Of a stretch of DNA of 64,000 bases, positions 1 to 7,610 are shown in pieces; position 1 is the first letter of the stretch; each line of letters starts with the position of its first letter. The DNA lies in the NCBI RefSeq assembly GCF_900110245.1, contig NZ_FOCZ01000002.1, forward strand, positions 186,001-250,000. Direction: 5' to 3'. The notes below the pieces were generated by a model. It was not told the DNA's origin, ran no database searches, and saw only the letters and a program-made list of their open reading frames with translations. Source of the DNA: Niastella yeongjuensis (GTDB lineage Bacteria; Bacteroidota; Bacteroidia; Chitinophagales; Chitinophagaceae). Position numbers and translations under genes: made by a program.

Positions 1-407
1 TCGCCATATTCATTGTACAGGGTACCACTGTTGGGGAATTTCTTCAGGGCTGCTTTGTACATTTTTTCGCATTCCTTTACTTCTTCAATGGCTTTGTACA
101 ACATCCCCAGGATCTGAAAGCTTTGCACATCGGCATCGGGCCTGTCGGGAAATTTTCTGGCTACTTCAATGCCATGGGAATAATCACGATTTAAATAATA
201 GGCAAAGGCCAGGTCTTTTTGCAGTTCCAGGTTATCGGTATTGGTTTGCAATCCCCGGTTCAACACCAGAACGGCATTGGAATAGTCTCCCTGCTTCATG
301 TAATTTTTGGCCGTTTCCTGAACGGTTTTCACGTCAACAGTCTCGGTTTGAGCCTGTGTCATATTTACGGCCAATAGTAAGCCTACAACTGGTAGAAGAT
401 GTTTCAT
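1..407 (-). CDS. Tetratricopeptide-repeat protein, C-terminus cut by window edge
   Basis: The reading frame is open from an ATG at 405-407 to the left edge, so about 135 N-terminal residues are visible. The protein starts MKHLLPVVGLLLAVNMTQAQ, a signal peptide ending in AQA/Q, so it is exported. Helical repeats follow with the TPR pattern (YMKQGDYSNAVLVLNRGL, then LAFAYYLNRDYSHGIEVARK, then LGMLYKAIEEVKECEKMYKA). TPR proteins are protein-interaction scaffolds; nothing here identifies the partner. A CAAAGATA (minus strand TATCTTTG, a -7 type box) lies at 415-422, very close to the start codon. Specific function unknown. Confidence 0.8.
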   Translation of the reverse strand, partial: MKHLLPVVGLLLAVNMTQAQTETVDVKTVQETAKNYMKQGDYSNAVLVLNRGLQTNTDNLELQKDLAFAYYLNRDYSHGIEVARKFPDRPDADVQSFQILGMLYKAIEEVKECEKMYKAALKKFPNSGTLYNEYG

Positions 408-911
408 ACGGTTCCAAAGATAAGGGTTGTGGGGAGTTGTTGTTGGGGAATTAAGTTAAAATCGGGATGTGGGATTGTTAACTAAGGTTAACGGGGAAGG
501 GCAGAAGGCAGAGGGCAGAGGGCAGAAGGCAGAGGGCAGAAGGCAGAAGGCAGAGGGCAGAGATGAGGCAGTAGGCAGTAGGGGCAAAGGGCAAAGGGCA
601 GAAGGCAGAGAGGCAATGGGCAATGGGAGAAAGGCAGTGGGTAGTAGGGGCAGAGGGAAAACAAAGTCTTACAGTAAATGCTTGCTCCAGGCTAATCAAA
701 AAAACGAAAAGCCGGCGGGTAGTACTAATTGCTAGTAACTGCCCTTCCGGCTTTCTATAATTCGGCCTTCGGCCTCAGGATTTGTTTACATCGGCCTTCG
801 GCCTCAGGATTTGTTTACATCGGCCTTCGGCCTCTAACTATTTGTATTACTTGTTAACGTGTTAACCTGTTAACGTGTTAACCTGTCAACGTGTTAACTG
901 GTCAACTCCCA
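408..911. repeat. Repeat-rich intergenic region with three repeat types
   Basis: No credible gene lies in this 504-nt gap. It holds (a) a degenerate 7-nt tandem array GGCAGAA/GGCAGAG at about 499-657, (b) a 29-nt unit starting CGGCCTTCGGCCTCAGG present twice in full (763-791, 792-820) and once in part (821-833), each containing the small palindrome GGCCTTCGGCC, and (c) an 8-nt periodic array of TGTTAACG/TGTTAACC at 852-907 ending four bases from the stop codon of the next minus-strand gene. Short open frames through the 7-nt array only translate the repeat. Confidence 0.85.
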
Positions 912-2144
912 CTAACTATAAATCAGGTGCGTAAGAAGGCCATCGCGTAACTTTGGCTCGAACCAGGTGCTTTTGGGTGGCATTACGTTGCCACTGTCTG
1001 CAATATCGAACAACTGCTGAATGGTAACGGGGTGCAGAGAAAACGCTACGGCCATTTCTCCGCTGTTCACTCTTTTCTCCAGTTCACCAAGGCCACGGAT
1101 TCCACCTACGAAATCAATTCGTTTGTCGGTACGCTGGTCTTTGATGCCTAATAAAGGATCCAATACCAGGTTTGAAAGAATAGATACATCCAGCACGCCG
1201 ATAGGATCGTTGGTAAAGGTACCCGGTTTAGCGGTAAGGATATACCACTGACCTTTCAGATACATACCAAACTGATGCAGACTGGCTGGTGCTACGGCAC
1301 TGCCGGATTTTTCGATAGTAAATGATGTGCTTAATTTTTCCAGTAAATCGGCTTCGGTTAATCCGTTGAGGTCTTTCACCACGCGGTTGTAATCCATGAT
1401 GTACAACTGGTTCGATGGGAACAGGGTAGTAAGGAAATAATCGGCTTCTGCCTTGGCCTGTGTACCCAATGCTTTCCGCACCTTGGCAGCAGATGCCGCG
1501 CGGTGGTGTCCATCAGCGATATATGTTTGTGGAACCTGTGTTTTAAACAGATTGGTTATTTGCCCGTTTATCGCATCATCAGTGATCACCCAAATGGTAT
1601 GACTGATAGCGTCGTCAGCTACAAAGTCATATACAGGCGTATGCGTGTTCTTCCAATTCTCGATCAGTGCATCTACCTGCTCATTGTTTCTGTAAGCCAG
1701 AAATACATTACCCGTTTGTGCACCGGTAGTGGCGATGTGATTGATACGGTCCTGCTCTTTTTCGGGGCGGGTGAACTCGTGTTTTTTAATGATGTCATTT
1801 TCGTAATCATCAACCGAACTGGATGCTACCAAACCGGTTTGGCTACGGCCATTCATTACCAGTTGATAGATATAATAACAGGGTTTATCTTCCCTGAACA
1901 AGATACTGCGTTGGATAAACGCTGCAATATTCTCTTTTGCTTTATCATACACCGGCTGGCTGTGGATATCCATGTCTTCGGGCAGGTCGATCTCTGATTT
2001 GGTTATATGCAGGAACGAATGGGGATTACCTACTACCTCATCACGGGCTTCCTTTGAATTCAATACATCGTAGGGGCGTGAAGCAACCTGCTTAGCCAGC
2101 TCAGCACGCGGGCGCAGGGCTTTGAAAGGAGAAATATTAGCCAT
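912..2144 (-). CDS. DUF1015 family protein
   Basis: A 410-residue soluble protein with the hallmarks of DUF1015: an N-terminal SRPYDVLNSKEA segment (22-33), the KHExT-like piece around 121-125 and the strongly conserved ADGHHRAASA block (DGHHR at 211-215). No signal peptide or membrane segment. The DGHHR block resembles the nucleotide/phosphate-handling motif of ParB/Srx-fold enzymes, which include free-serine kinases; that link is my inference. It lies 86 bp downstream of serC on the same strand, with a small CCCGA-ttta-TCGGG hairpin (2202-2215) between. In many Bacteroidota serA is found with these two genes; it is absent here. The neighbourhood argues for a role in serine metabolism. The family call is firm; the reaction is not established by the sequence. 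Confidence 0.85.
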   Translation of the reverse strand: MANISPFKALRPRAELAKQVASRPYDVLNSKEARDEVVGNPHSFLHITKSEIDLPEDMDIHSQPVYDKAKENIAAFIQRSILFREDKPCYYIYQLVMNGRSQTGLVASSSVDDYENDIIKKHEFTRPEKEQDRINHIATTGAQTGNVFLAYRNNEQVDALIENWKNTHTPVYDFVADDAISHTIWVITDDAINGQITNLFKTQVPQTYIADGHHRAASAAKVRKALGTQAKAEADYFLTTLFPSNQLYIMDYNRVVKDLNGLTEADLLEKLSTSFTIEKSGSAVAPASLHQFGMYLKGQWYILTAKPGTFTNDPIGVLDVSILSNLVLDPLLGIKDQRTDKRIDFVGGIRGLGELEKRVNSGEMAVAFSLHPVTIQQLFDIADSGNVMPPKSTWFEPKLRDGLLTHLIYS

Positions 2145-2230
2145 TATACTTGTGTTATGCGTTTAAATTATCTATTAAGAACAGCCACCATGTTCCTCTC
2201 TCCCGATTTATCGGGCGGGCCGGGGGAGGC

Positions 2231-3310
2231 TTATCCTTTTTTGTTTGCGAAATCTTTCATGAGGTCGGTCAGTACCTGCACACTTGACAGGGGCAATGCG
2301 TTGTACAGCGAAGGTCTGAACCCGCCAACACTGCGGTGGCCTTTCACCCCATAAATATTGTTTTGTTTGCACAGGGTCAGAAATTCTTTTTCCAGATCGG
2401 CATTGTCCATCACAAAGCAGGCATTCATGATACTGCGATCTTCTTTATTGATCACTGTGCCTTTAAACACCGGTAAGCTGTCGAGGGTGTTGTACAGTAA
2501 CTGCGCTTTCTGGTTATTGATCTTTTCAATAGCTGCTACACCACCCTGGCTTTTTAACCAGCGCAGCGTAAGCATACATACATATACCGCAAAAACCGGA
2601 GGCGTATTTAACATGGAACCGTTTTCGATGTGCTGGCGGTAATCCATCATGGTGCTCAGCTTGCGGTTTACCTTGCCCAGGATGTTTTTGTTTACGATCA
2701 GCAGGTTTACACCTGCTGCGCCTACGTTCTTTTGCGCACCGGCATAAATAAGATCGAATTTTTTAAAATCCATTTCCCGGCTCAGGATATCACTACTCAT
2801 ATCGGCTACCAGCGGAACCCCGGCTTCAAAGAAAGGAGTGAAATCGTGCCACTGTACCCCATGAATGGTTTCGTTTGTGGTGAGGTGCAGGTATTTGGCA
2901 GTTTTAGGAACGGTGAATTGTTTGGGCAGGTGGTTGTAGTTCGATTCTTTAGCGCTGCAAACTACTTCCACATGGCCGTATAATTTGGCTTCTTTTATGG
3001 CTTTTGACGACCAGGTACCGGTATCGGTATAGGCGGCTATTTCATTTTCATTCAACAGGTTCATGGGAATTTGAAAGAATTGCGTGGAGGCGCCACCATG
3101 CAGGAACAGCACTTCGTGCTGATCGTCGAGTTGCATTAATTCTTTCACCAGAGCAATGGCTTCATCCATTACTGCCTGAAACAGATCGGTGCGGTGACCA
3201 ATCTCCAGGATCGACAAACCGGAATTGTTGTAGTTTAAAATGGCTTCACTGGCTTGTTTGAATACTTCCTGCGGCAGAATGCTGGGTCCCGCGTTAAAAT
3301 TGTGCATCAT
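2231..3310 (-). CDS. serC: Phosphoserine aminotransferase
   Basis: 359 residues, normal family length. It transfers the amino group of glutamate to 3-phosphohydroxypyruvate to give phosphoserine in serine biosynthesis, and in many bacteria also acts in pyridoxal phosphate synthesis. Visible marks are the N-terminal NFNAGPSILP, the HGGASTQF block (71-78) that holds the cofactor phosphate, ADMSSDILSR (169-178), the PLP Schiff-base lysine K194 in YAGAQKNVGAAG, and the C-terminal GHRSVGGFRPSLYNA substrate-binding segment. Starts at the first of two adjacent Met codons (MMHNFN); the second is equally possible. A -7-type box (TACCTTTG on the minus strand, 3338-3345) lies 28 nt upstream without a clear -33 partner. 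First gene of a probable unit with the DUF1015 gene. Confidence 0.97.
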   Translation of the reverse strand: MMHNFNAGPSILPQEVFKQASEAILNYNNSGLSILEIGHRTDLFQAVMDEAIALVKELMQLDDQHEVLFLHGGASTQFFQIPMNLLNENEIAAYTDTGTWSSKAIKEAKLYGHVEVVCSAKESNYNHLPKQFTVPKTAKYLHLTTNETIHGVQWHDFTPFFEAGVPLVADMSSDILSREMDFKKFDLIYAGAQKNVGAAGVNLLIVNKNILGKVNRKLSTMMDYRQHIENGSMLNTPPVFAVYVCMLTLRWLKSQGGVAAIEKINNQKAQLLYNTLDSLPVFKGTVINKEDRSIMNACFVMDNADLEKEFLTLCKQNNIYGVKGHRSVGGFRPSLYNALPLSSVQVLTDLMKDFANKKG

Positions 3311-3409
3311 TGTTTCACTCTTAAATTAGAAGGAGTGCAAAGGTACCTATTTTGGTGGACTAAAGACCCTTCAAATTTTGTTGTTAATGCGTAATTAGTT
3401 CATAATGAA

Positions 3410-4375
3410 CTAATCACAATCTTTGTTTAAGGCCTTTCCCGTTAACCAGGCCTGGTTTAACCGCTCAAATTCGCGCTGCTCTTCCTCGCTCAGGTTTTTA
3501 TGGATGAGCTGTTTCAGGTTGGGCTGACCGGCATTTACCCAGGCCGTATACCAGTAGGAAGCCACGGCCGCAATGGATTGCTGCATACGCCGCTCGATCA
3601 TATTGTTCAATCGCTGGTTATATGCCAGGCAGTAGCTGGTTGCATATTGTTTTATCACCTGGCCATTGCGTGGTTCAAAGGAATATTTACTATCCGCAGA
3701 AAATTGAGCAGTCAGTTCCCGCTCTATGCGTAATACGCTGTCGGCAGCAGCCGCACTTTCCAGCACCCGCTTCCAGGTAAAAGCGAGTGGATTGGTTACA
3801 TAACCGGCTTTTCCCAGCAGGAAGTCCCAACTGGTGGCGGCCAGCAGTTCGGGAATACGTGATTCCCAGAAGGCATGAATGCCCTGCTGGTTGGTAAGTT
3901 GCCCGTTGTGATTGCTGCATACATGTAAAGGCACATGTGCATCGGCGATATAATGGCCCAGATCGGCCGACAGCTTCAGGATCTTTACCTGGTCTTTTTC
4001 TTTGAACGCACTGGTTAACCTTTGCAGCATAATTTGTATATGCCACGGCACAATGCCATAAGCCTGTAACGTATCGCGGCCATATTTTTCAATGGCTTTC
4101 TTGAACGTGCGTGGTAATGAATCGAATGGATATACGCCGTAATGGTCAATGTCTATATAGTGTCGGGCACCTTCTGCAGCTACCATATAACGGCGTTTGT
4201 CGGGGTCAACAGCATGTTCGCTTAGAAAAGAGATGTTGGGTTTATACAGCACCATCATTTCCGGAGGCAGCATAAATACTGCGTAATAATTTATTTGTTG
4301 ATGGGCGTAGAAGCCCCAGGGGTAGAGGGGGTGGTGGTTTAATGTGTATATGGTTATTAAGAGAAGCTTTTTCAT
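3410..4375 (-). CDS. S1/P1 nuclease or zinc-dependent phospholipase C-like enzyme
   Basis: About 321 residues from the ATG at 4373-4375. The open frame runs further upstream, but that part translates the 7-nt repeat and is not credible coding. The trinuclear-zinc fold of P1 nuclease and bacterial phospholipase C is recognisable: W20 and H25 (WGFYAHQ), H72/D75/H78 (HYIDIDHYG), H141/D145/H147/H151 (GHYIADAHVPLH) and H167 with FWE. In these enzymes the mature chain begins with the Trp that binds zinc through its amino group; here W20 follows a short hydrophobic leader, as expected for an exported enzyme, although the leader is an atypical signal peptide. Substrate (nucleic acid or phosphoester lipid) cannot be decided. 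Confidence 0.8.
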   Translation of the reverse strand: MKKLLLITIYTLNHHPLYPWGFYAHQQINYYAVFMLPPEMMVLYKPNISFLSEHAVDPDKRRYMVAAEGARHYIDIDHYGVYPFDSLPRTFKKAIEKYGRDTLQAYGIVPWHIQIMLQRLTSAFKEKDQVKILKLSADLGHYIADAHVPLHVCSNHNGQLTNQQGIHAFWESRIPELLAATSWDFLLGKAGYVTNPLAFTWKRVLESAAAADSVLRIERELTAQFSADSKYSFEPRNGQVIKQYATSYCLAYNQRLNNMIERRMQQSIAAVASYWYTAWVNAGQPNLKQLIHKNLSEEEQREFERLNQAWLTGKALNKDCD

Positions 4376-4383
4376 AGGCAATA

Positions 4384-4418
4384 TTTTTGAAGGGCAGAGG
4401 GCAAAAGGCAGAGGGCAA
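4384..4418. repeat. Short 7-nt periodic repeat (GGCAGAG/GGCAAAA type)
   Basis: A short stretch of the same GGCAGAG/GGCAAAG heptamer family seen at 499-657, placed just upstream of the start codon of the P1-nuclease-like gene, between it and a possible -7 box (minus-strand TACCTTTG, 4431-4438). Confidence 0.7.
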
Positions 4419-4499
4419 AGATTGCACTCACAAAGGTAGGGAAGTGGTTTTCTATAGCCGGTAGTTGGTCGGATAATTTGAAAGAGGTGCTTTAATAAC

Positions 4500-4541
4500 A
4501 AAAAGTGAGCCGCCCACCAGTTGGCAGACGGCTCACTTTTT
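4500..4541 (-). terminator. Rho-independent terminator of the DUF502 gene
   Basis: Perfect 13-bp stem AAAAAGTGAGCCG (4500-4512) and CGGCTCACTTTTT (4529-4541) with a 16-nt loop. A/T runs flank both sides, so it could act in both directions; on the minus strand it follows the DUF502 gene. Confidence 0.85.
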
Positions 4542-4611
4542 AAGTATTCTGTTTTGGCTTTCGCCTTTCAGCTTTTGCCTTAAGTTTTGAATCTTGAGCT
4601 TTCAGCCTTCT

Positions 4612-4649
4612 TCTCTTTGCCCTCTGCCCTTTGCCTTCTGCCCTTTGCA
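4612..4649. repeat. Third copy of the 7-nt periodic repeat, opposite orientation
   Basis: TTTGCCCTCTGCCCTTTGCC-type sequence is the reverse complement of the GGCAGAG/GGCAAAG array at 499-657. It lies just beyond the 3' end of the DUF502 gene, between the stop codon and the terminator. Confidence 0.7.
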
Positions 4650-4655
4650 TTTAAT

Positions 4656-5312
4656 CTATTTCCCATTGTTCTTTGCCGATATGCTTTCCTCATCAATGGT
4701 AGTAACACCACCGGAGATAGCGAATTTCATGGCTTCGGCTGAACTGATATCGGTTAATAATTTTACCCTATCGGTTTTTACAAAATACAGGCGGCCGGTA
4801 AGGGCATACGATTGTGGAATGTATACCGCAACAAATTCCTGCAGGCCAAAGCCATGCACTTCTTCCTGGGTAATAAAACCGATTTGCCATACGTCGGTTG
4901 TTTCAACACTGACCAATACGGCTTTATCGAATTTTCTTTTGTTGCCTGCGAAAGCTTCAAAGAAATCTTTTATGGTAGAATACAACAGCTTGATACCGGG
5001 TGTACGTTCCAGTACTTTATCGAGCAGATCAACCAACTTGCTTATAACATAAGAAGAGGAAACATAACCCACCATGATAACGATAAAAGTTACCAGTATA
5101 AAACCCAGTCCGGGTATTTTTTTGGCATTGCCGGCGCTGTCGGTTCCCAGTAAGTTGGGGTTAAAATAACCGATGAGGCTGGGCAGGATGTTGTCGATAA
5201 AATTGAATAAAGCAGTGACTGCATAAATAGTAATGGCTATTGGAGCCAAAATAATTAGCCCCTGCAGAAAGTACTGTATTATCTTTTTAAATATATATGA
5301 GGAAGATTTCAT
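4656..5312 (-). CDS. DUF502 family membrane protein
   Basis: 218 residues from the ATG at 5310-5312 (MKSSSYIFKKIIQYFLQGL); a longer open frame upstream adds a non-conserved leader. Two hydrophobic membrane segments at about residues 16-40 (LIILAPIAITIYAVTALFNF) and 66-88 (GLGFILVTFIVIMVGYVSSS) are followed by the DUF502 core: ERTPGIKLLYSTIKDFFEAF, a VSVETTDVWQIGFIT strand and a VYIPQSYALTGRLYFV strand. The family is widespread in Gram-negative bacteria and plants (LIKE COV); its biochemical role is not established. A perfect -7 type box (TATCTTTG, minus) lies at 5414-5421. Confidence 0.88.
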   Translation of the reverse strand: MKSSSYIFKKIIQYFLQGLIILAPIAITIYAVTALFNFIDNILPSLIGYFNPNLLGTDSAGNAKKIPGLGFILVTFIVIMVGYVSSSYVISKLVDLLDKVLERTPGIKLLYSTIKDFFEAFAGNKRKFDKAVLVSVETTDVWQIGFITQEEVHGFGLQEFVAVYIPQSYALTGRLYFVKTDRVKLLTDISSAEAMKFAISGGVTTIDEESISAKNNGK

Positions 5313-5520
5313 GTGCTGTTTTGTTTTGCTTTTCAAAATTAGTCCATTGCTGTTGGCTAATAAAATAAGCTTGTGTAAAGATGTGTGTTTAGGACTGGAA
5401 AGCAATTGGTTAGCAAAGATAGGGGTTGGCGCAAATACTGTACCACAGGCGTTTTAAAAGCAATAAAAACGAACAATAGTTTGGATAGGCATTTGTTACA
5501 AGCGGTATAAAATTGGGGCC

Positions 5521-5557
5521 GGAAACTTTGGTTACATAAAAAGTTTCCATAGTTTTG
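5521..5557 (+). promoter_or_regulatory. Bacteroidota-type promoter with embedded palindromic operator for the TetR gene
   Basis: TTTG at 5527-5530, 19 nt, then TAGTTTTG at 5550-5557, a perfect match to the Bacteroidota -33/-7 consensus, 14 nt upstream of the TetR start codon. A perfect 9-bp inverted repeat, GGAAACTTT (5521-5529) and AAAGTTTCC (5540-5548) separated by 10 nt, overlaps the -33 box and spacer. A 28-bp dyad in this place is what a TetR-family repressor would be expected to bind. Confidence 0.7.
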
Positions 5558-5570
5558 TGCCCGATAAATT

Positions 5571-6233
5571 ATGATACCAGACATAAATACAAAAGTGCGG
5601 ATCCGGGATAAAGCGAAGGAGCTATTCTTACGGTATGGTATTCGCTCCGTATCCATGGATGATATAGCCAATCAGCTGGGCATGTCGAAAAAGACTATTT
5701 ATCAGTACTATACTGATAAAAATGAGCTGGTTGATGCAGTAGTGGAAGATGATGTTCAGGGGCTGCAGGGTGATTGTATGAAATGCGGCGAAGGGGCGAA
5801 AGATGCTATCGAGGAGATCATTCTGACCGTTGAAATGGTGGTTCAACAATTAAGTAGTATGAATCCGATGGTATTATACGATATGGAGAAGTTCCATATT
5901 CGGGCATACCAGCGGTTTATGGAATTTAAAAATAAATTTTTGTTAGAGAACATCAGAAAGAACCTGGAGTGGGGCGTGAGAGAGGGATTATACCGTCCCG
6001 ATGTGGACGTGGATGTTATTTCGAAATTCAGGTTGGAATCGATGATGATGGCTTTCAATATTGATCTTTTCCCGCCTTCCAAATACCGGCTATCTGAAGT
6101 TACCAAAGTTATACTTGAACATTACGTATTCGGGGTTGCATCCCTGAAAGGCCATAAACTTATTTTGAAATATCAACAGCATAGAAATAAAAATGCAAAG
6201 AACTATGAAACTGAATCCGGCAAGCATTTATAG
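5571..6233 (+). CDS. TetR/AcrR family transcriptional regulator
   Basis: 220 residues. The N-terminal helix-turn-helix is clear (RDKAKELFLRYGIRSVSMDD, then IANQLGMSKKTIYQYYTDKN, about 10-50). The C-terminal ligand-binding/dimer part is not closely recognisable and holds only two cysteines (C62 and C65 in GDCMKCG). The gene overlaps the start of the TolC-family gene, so it is the first gene of the efflux operon and probably its local regulator. The promoter spacer contains a 9-bp perfect dyad that fits autoregulation. The inducing ligand is unknown. Confidence 0.92.
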   Translation: MIPDINTKVRIRDKAKELFLRYGIRSVSMDDIANQLGMSKKTIYQYYTDKNELVDAVVEDDVQGLQGDCMKCGEGAKDAIEEIILTVEMVVQQLSSMNPMVLYDMEKFHIRAYQRFMEFKNKFLLENIRKNLEWGVREGLYRPDVDVDVISKFRLESMMMAFNIDLFPPSKYRLSEVTKVILEHYVFGVASLKGHKLILKYQQHRNKNAKNYETESGKHL

Positions 6234-7551
6234 GATCGCCGCGATGCTGGTATTAACAAGCATCATGCGACCGGCCCTGGCACAGCAATCGTATACTTTC
6301 AGCGCCAAACAGGCGGTGGAGTATGCCATGAAAAACAGCGTAAACGTACAAAACGCGCTAAAGGATATCGAAATACAAATACAATCAAACCGCGAGATCA
6401 CCGCTGCGGCGTATCCCCAGATCTCTGGTAGCGTTAACGTTACCGATTATCTGAAACTGCCTACCCAGTTGATCCCGGCCGAGTTTTTTGGTGGACAACC
6501 AGGAACGTTTGCAGCCGTACAGTTCGGTACAAAATACAATGGTACCTACGGCGCCAGCTTAAACCAGATACTTTTCGACGGTCAGGTTTTTGTAGGCTTG
6601 CAGGCACGCGCTGCTTCCATTGAGTATGCTGAAAAGAATGTGGCAGTTACTCAGGAATTGATCAAGGCAAACGTGTATAAAATATACTATCAGCTGGTAG
6701 TGGCCAAAAAGCAAATAACCCTGTTAGATGCCAATATTGCCCGGGCTGAAAAACTGTTGCACGATACCAAGGCGTTGTTTGAAAACGGTTTCCAGGAAAA
6801 ACTGGATGTAGATAAAACAACGGTTTTATTATCGAACCTGAAAACAGAGAAACTTAAAGTAGAGAACCAGTTACAATCTGGCTACGTAGGCCTTAAATAC
6901 CTGATGGGTATGCCGGTAAAATATGAGCTGGCATTATCAGATACACTTACCGGTGAATTTATGCGCGACCAGGTTCTGAGCGACAGTGTTCGTTTCGAAG
7001 ACAGACAGGAATTCTTAATGTTGAAATCAGTTGAAAAGCTGAATAACTACAATATTAAAAGATACAAGTTCACTTACATTCCTACTTTATCGCTTACCGG
7101 CTCATACAGCCGCATGGCACAACGTCAGTCATTCGATTTCTTTAAAGGCGGCGAACCCTGGTACAACACTGCTTACATAGGCTTACAGCTAAACGTGCCC
7201 ATTTTTGATGGCTTTGCCAAAGACGCGCGGGTAAAACAGGCGAGACTGGAATTGGCAAAAACGCAGAACAGTATGGAAGGGTTAAAGAACCAGATCAATA
7301 ATGAAGTGGAAACTGCCCGTATCACTATTGGAAATGCGTTGATAGCTATAGATGAACAAACGAAAAACATGAAGCTGGCTGAAGAGGTTTATAACCAGAC
7401 CAAGATCAAATACGAGCAGGGATTGGGTTCTAATCTTGAAATCACCAATGCCGAAACAGACCTGAGAGAAGCACAGAATAATTATTTCAATGCTTTGTAT
7501 ACAGGAATTGTTGCCCGTGTTGATTACCTGAAAGCCATCGGAAAACTTTAA
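6205..7551 (+). CDS. TolC family outer-membrane efflux protein
   Basis: 448 residues from the ATG at 6205 (MKLNPASIYRIAAMLVL), which gives a clean signal peptide ending PALA/QQ; an in-frame ATG at 6193 is also possible. Either start lies inside the 3' end of the TetR gene (29 or 41 nt overlap), indicating translational coupling. Two outer-membrane-efflux repeats are visible, with long heptad-rich helices (for example 155-240 and 370-440) and the typical late NLEITNAETDLREAQNNYFN segment. It forms the trimeric outer-membrane duct of the tripartite pump made with the next two genes. Confidence 0.93.
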   Translation: MKLNPASIYRIAAMLVLTSIMRPALAQQSYTFSAKQAVEYAMKNSVNVQNALKDIEIQIQSNREITAAAYPQISGSVNVTDYLKLPTQLIPAEFFGGQPGTFAAVQFGTKYNGTYGASLNQILFDGQVFVGLQARAASIEYAEKNVAVTQELIKANVYKIYYQLVVAKKQITLLDANIARAEKLLHDTKALFENGFQEKLDVDKTTVLLSNLKTEKLKVENQLQSGYVGLKYLMGMPVKYELALSDTLTGEFMRDQVLSDSVRFEDRQEFLMLKSVEKLNNYNIKRYKFTYIPTLSLTGSYSRMAQRQSFDFFKGGEPWYNTAYIGLQLNVPIFDGFAKDARVKQARLELAKTQNSMEGLKNQINNEVETARITIGNALIAIDEQTKNMKLAEEVYNQTKIKYEQGLGSNLEITNAETDLREAQNNYFNALYTGIVARVDYLKAIGKL

Positions 7552-7610
7552 TTCAATACACTATAAAAACTCTAAACCAACAAATGCATTCACCGGATAA
7601 ATTTACCGAT

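Noticed and set aside
469-735. 88-codon plus-strand frame and 73-codon minus-strand frame over the 7-nt array
   Set aside because: They only translate the GGCAGAR repeat; the amino acid pattern is the repeat itself and no start context or family is visible.
763-833. Possible CRISPR array
   Set aside because: Only 2.3 direct copies without any spacers and no cas genes nearby.
1503-1997. 164-codon plus-strand frame opposite the DUF1015 gene
   Set aside because: Antisense shadow of a well-supported gene; no recognisable protein features.
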